The notes beneath the pieces were generated by a model. The model saw only the letters and a list, made by a program, of their open reading frames with translations. It ran no database searches and was not told where the DNA came from. From JAQAZP01 sp032127265 (GTDB lineage Bacteria; Acidobacteriota; JAQAZP01): a DNA stretch of 5,807 nucleotides. Of this stretch, positions 5,507-5,807 are shown in pieces. The stretch's first letter is position 1. The number at the start of each line of letters is the position of its first letter. Both the position numbers and the translations under genes were made by a program. The stretch spans positions 1 through 5,807 of the forward strand of contig JAQAZP010000176.1 of the NCBI GenBank assembly GCA_032127265.1. The letters run 5' to 3'.

Positions 5507-5807
5507 CCAAAGTACTGCACCCGCCCGGCCCCGCCGGTGAGACCTGTGACCCGGAAGTTATCCAGCGGCAGAGACGAGACCTGGGTCCCATGGGCCGCGG
5601 TGAGGGATTGACCCTGGCCGTATTCGTTTCCACCGCCCTGCTCTGGATTTTCCGCCGTGAGATCGACATCGGCCCCCTTTACATCCCCGGCTGGTCCGAG
5701 CTCTTTCCCAACCCCGCGTCGATCGACGACTCCACGGTGGCCATTTTCATGGCCATACTGCTCTTCGTCCTGCCGGTGGACCTGAAAAAGGGTGTCTTCG
5801 TCATGCG
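5485..5807 (+). CDS. SLC13/DASS transporter continuation in shifted frame, 3' end outside window
   Basis: This frame is open to the right edge (about 107 codons) and continues the transporter after the C-run lesion. It reads PLVWLLLTKVLHPPGPAG, then a charged cytoplasmic-type loop (ETCDPEVIQRQRRDLGPMGRGEG), a membrane segment LTLAVFVSTALLWIF, then IPGWSELFPNPASIDDSTVAIFMAILLFVLPVDLKKGVF. The end (SIDDSTVAIF, LLFVLPVDLKKG) is characteristic of the middle of SLC13 carriers, just before their second half. The second SNT motif would lie beyond the window. It has no ribosome site or sensible start of its own: an ATG at 5590 is in frame but falls inside the loop. It should be read as part of the gene starting at 4772. 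Codon use matches the upstream part and no stops have accumulated, so any damage is recent or artefactual. Confidence 0.8.

Noticed and set aside
5485..5807. Programmed frameshifting to make two transporter products
   Set aside because: Two shifts in the same direction would be required, with no slippery heptamer or stimulatory hairpin visible. Sequence error or mutation is simpler.

Overview
The window is an ordinary chromosomal pyrimidine-biosynthesis locus from a GC-rich Gram-negative bacterium. Two gene clusters diverge from a short control region at about 2203-2489. PyrR control of pyrB-pyrC, an NAD-dependent PyrD/PyrK pair, an outer-membrane-type RlpA lipoprotein and strong C/G codon bias fit the Desulfobacterota (former Deltaproteobacteria, Desulfuromonas/Geobacter-like). 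That placement is inferred from gene content and was not tested.

Left arm, minus strand, in order of transcription: pyrR (2202-1651), pyrB (1544-600) and the first two thirds or less of pyrC (616 to the left edge). PyrR senses UMP/UTP. PyrB joins carbamoyl phosphate to aspartate, and PyrC closes the ring to dihydroorotate. carA/carB are not in view and may lie further left.

Right arm, plus strand: pyrK (2490-3368), pyrD (3352-4290), an rlpA-like lipoprotein gene (4331-4771) and an SLC13/DASS anion-transporter gene (4772 to the right edge). PyrD class 1B and PyrK together oxidise dihydroorotate to orotate with NAD+. The four genes overlap, abut or lie 40 bases apart and probably form one transcript. 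The two arms together cover carbamoyl aspartate to orotate.

The least ordinary points are these. The transporter reading frame is broken by two apparent extra C bases 17-27 bases apart (5462-5488), after which the protein continues in another frame to the window edge. The RlpA-like protein has Ser where catalytic RlpA proteins have Glu. pyrC and pyrD each start 17 bases inside the preceding gene, pyrD probably with TTG. The pyrR leader has possible alternative pairings around its ribosome site. I see no mobile element, CRISPR array, tRNA or rRNA, and no convincing sign of a new biological system.
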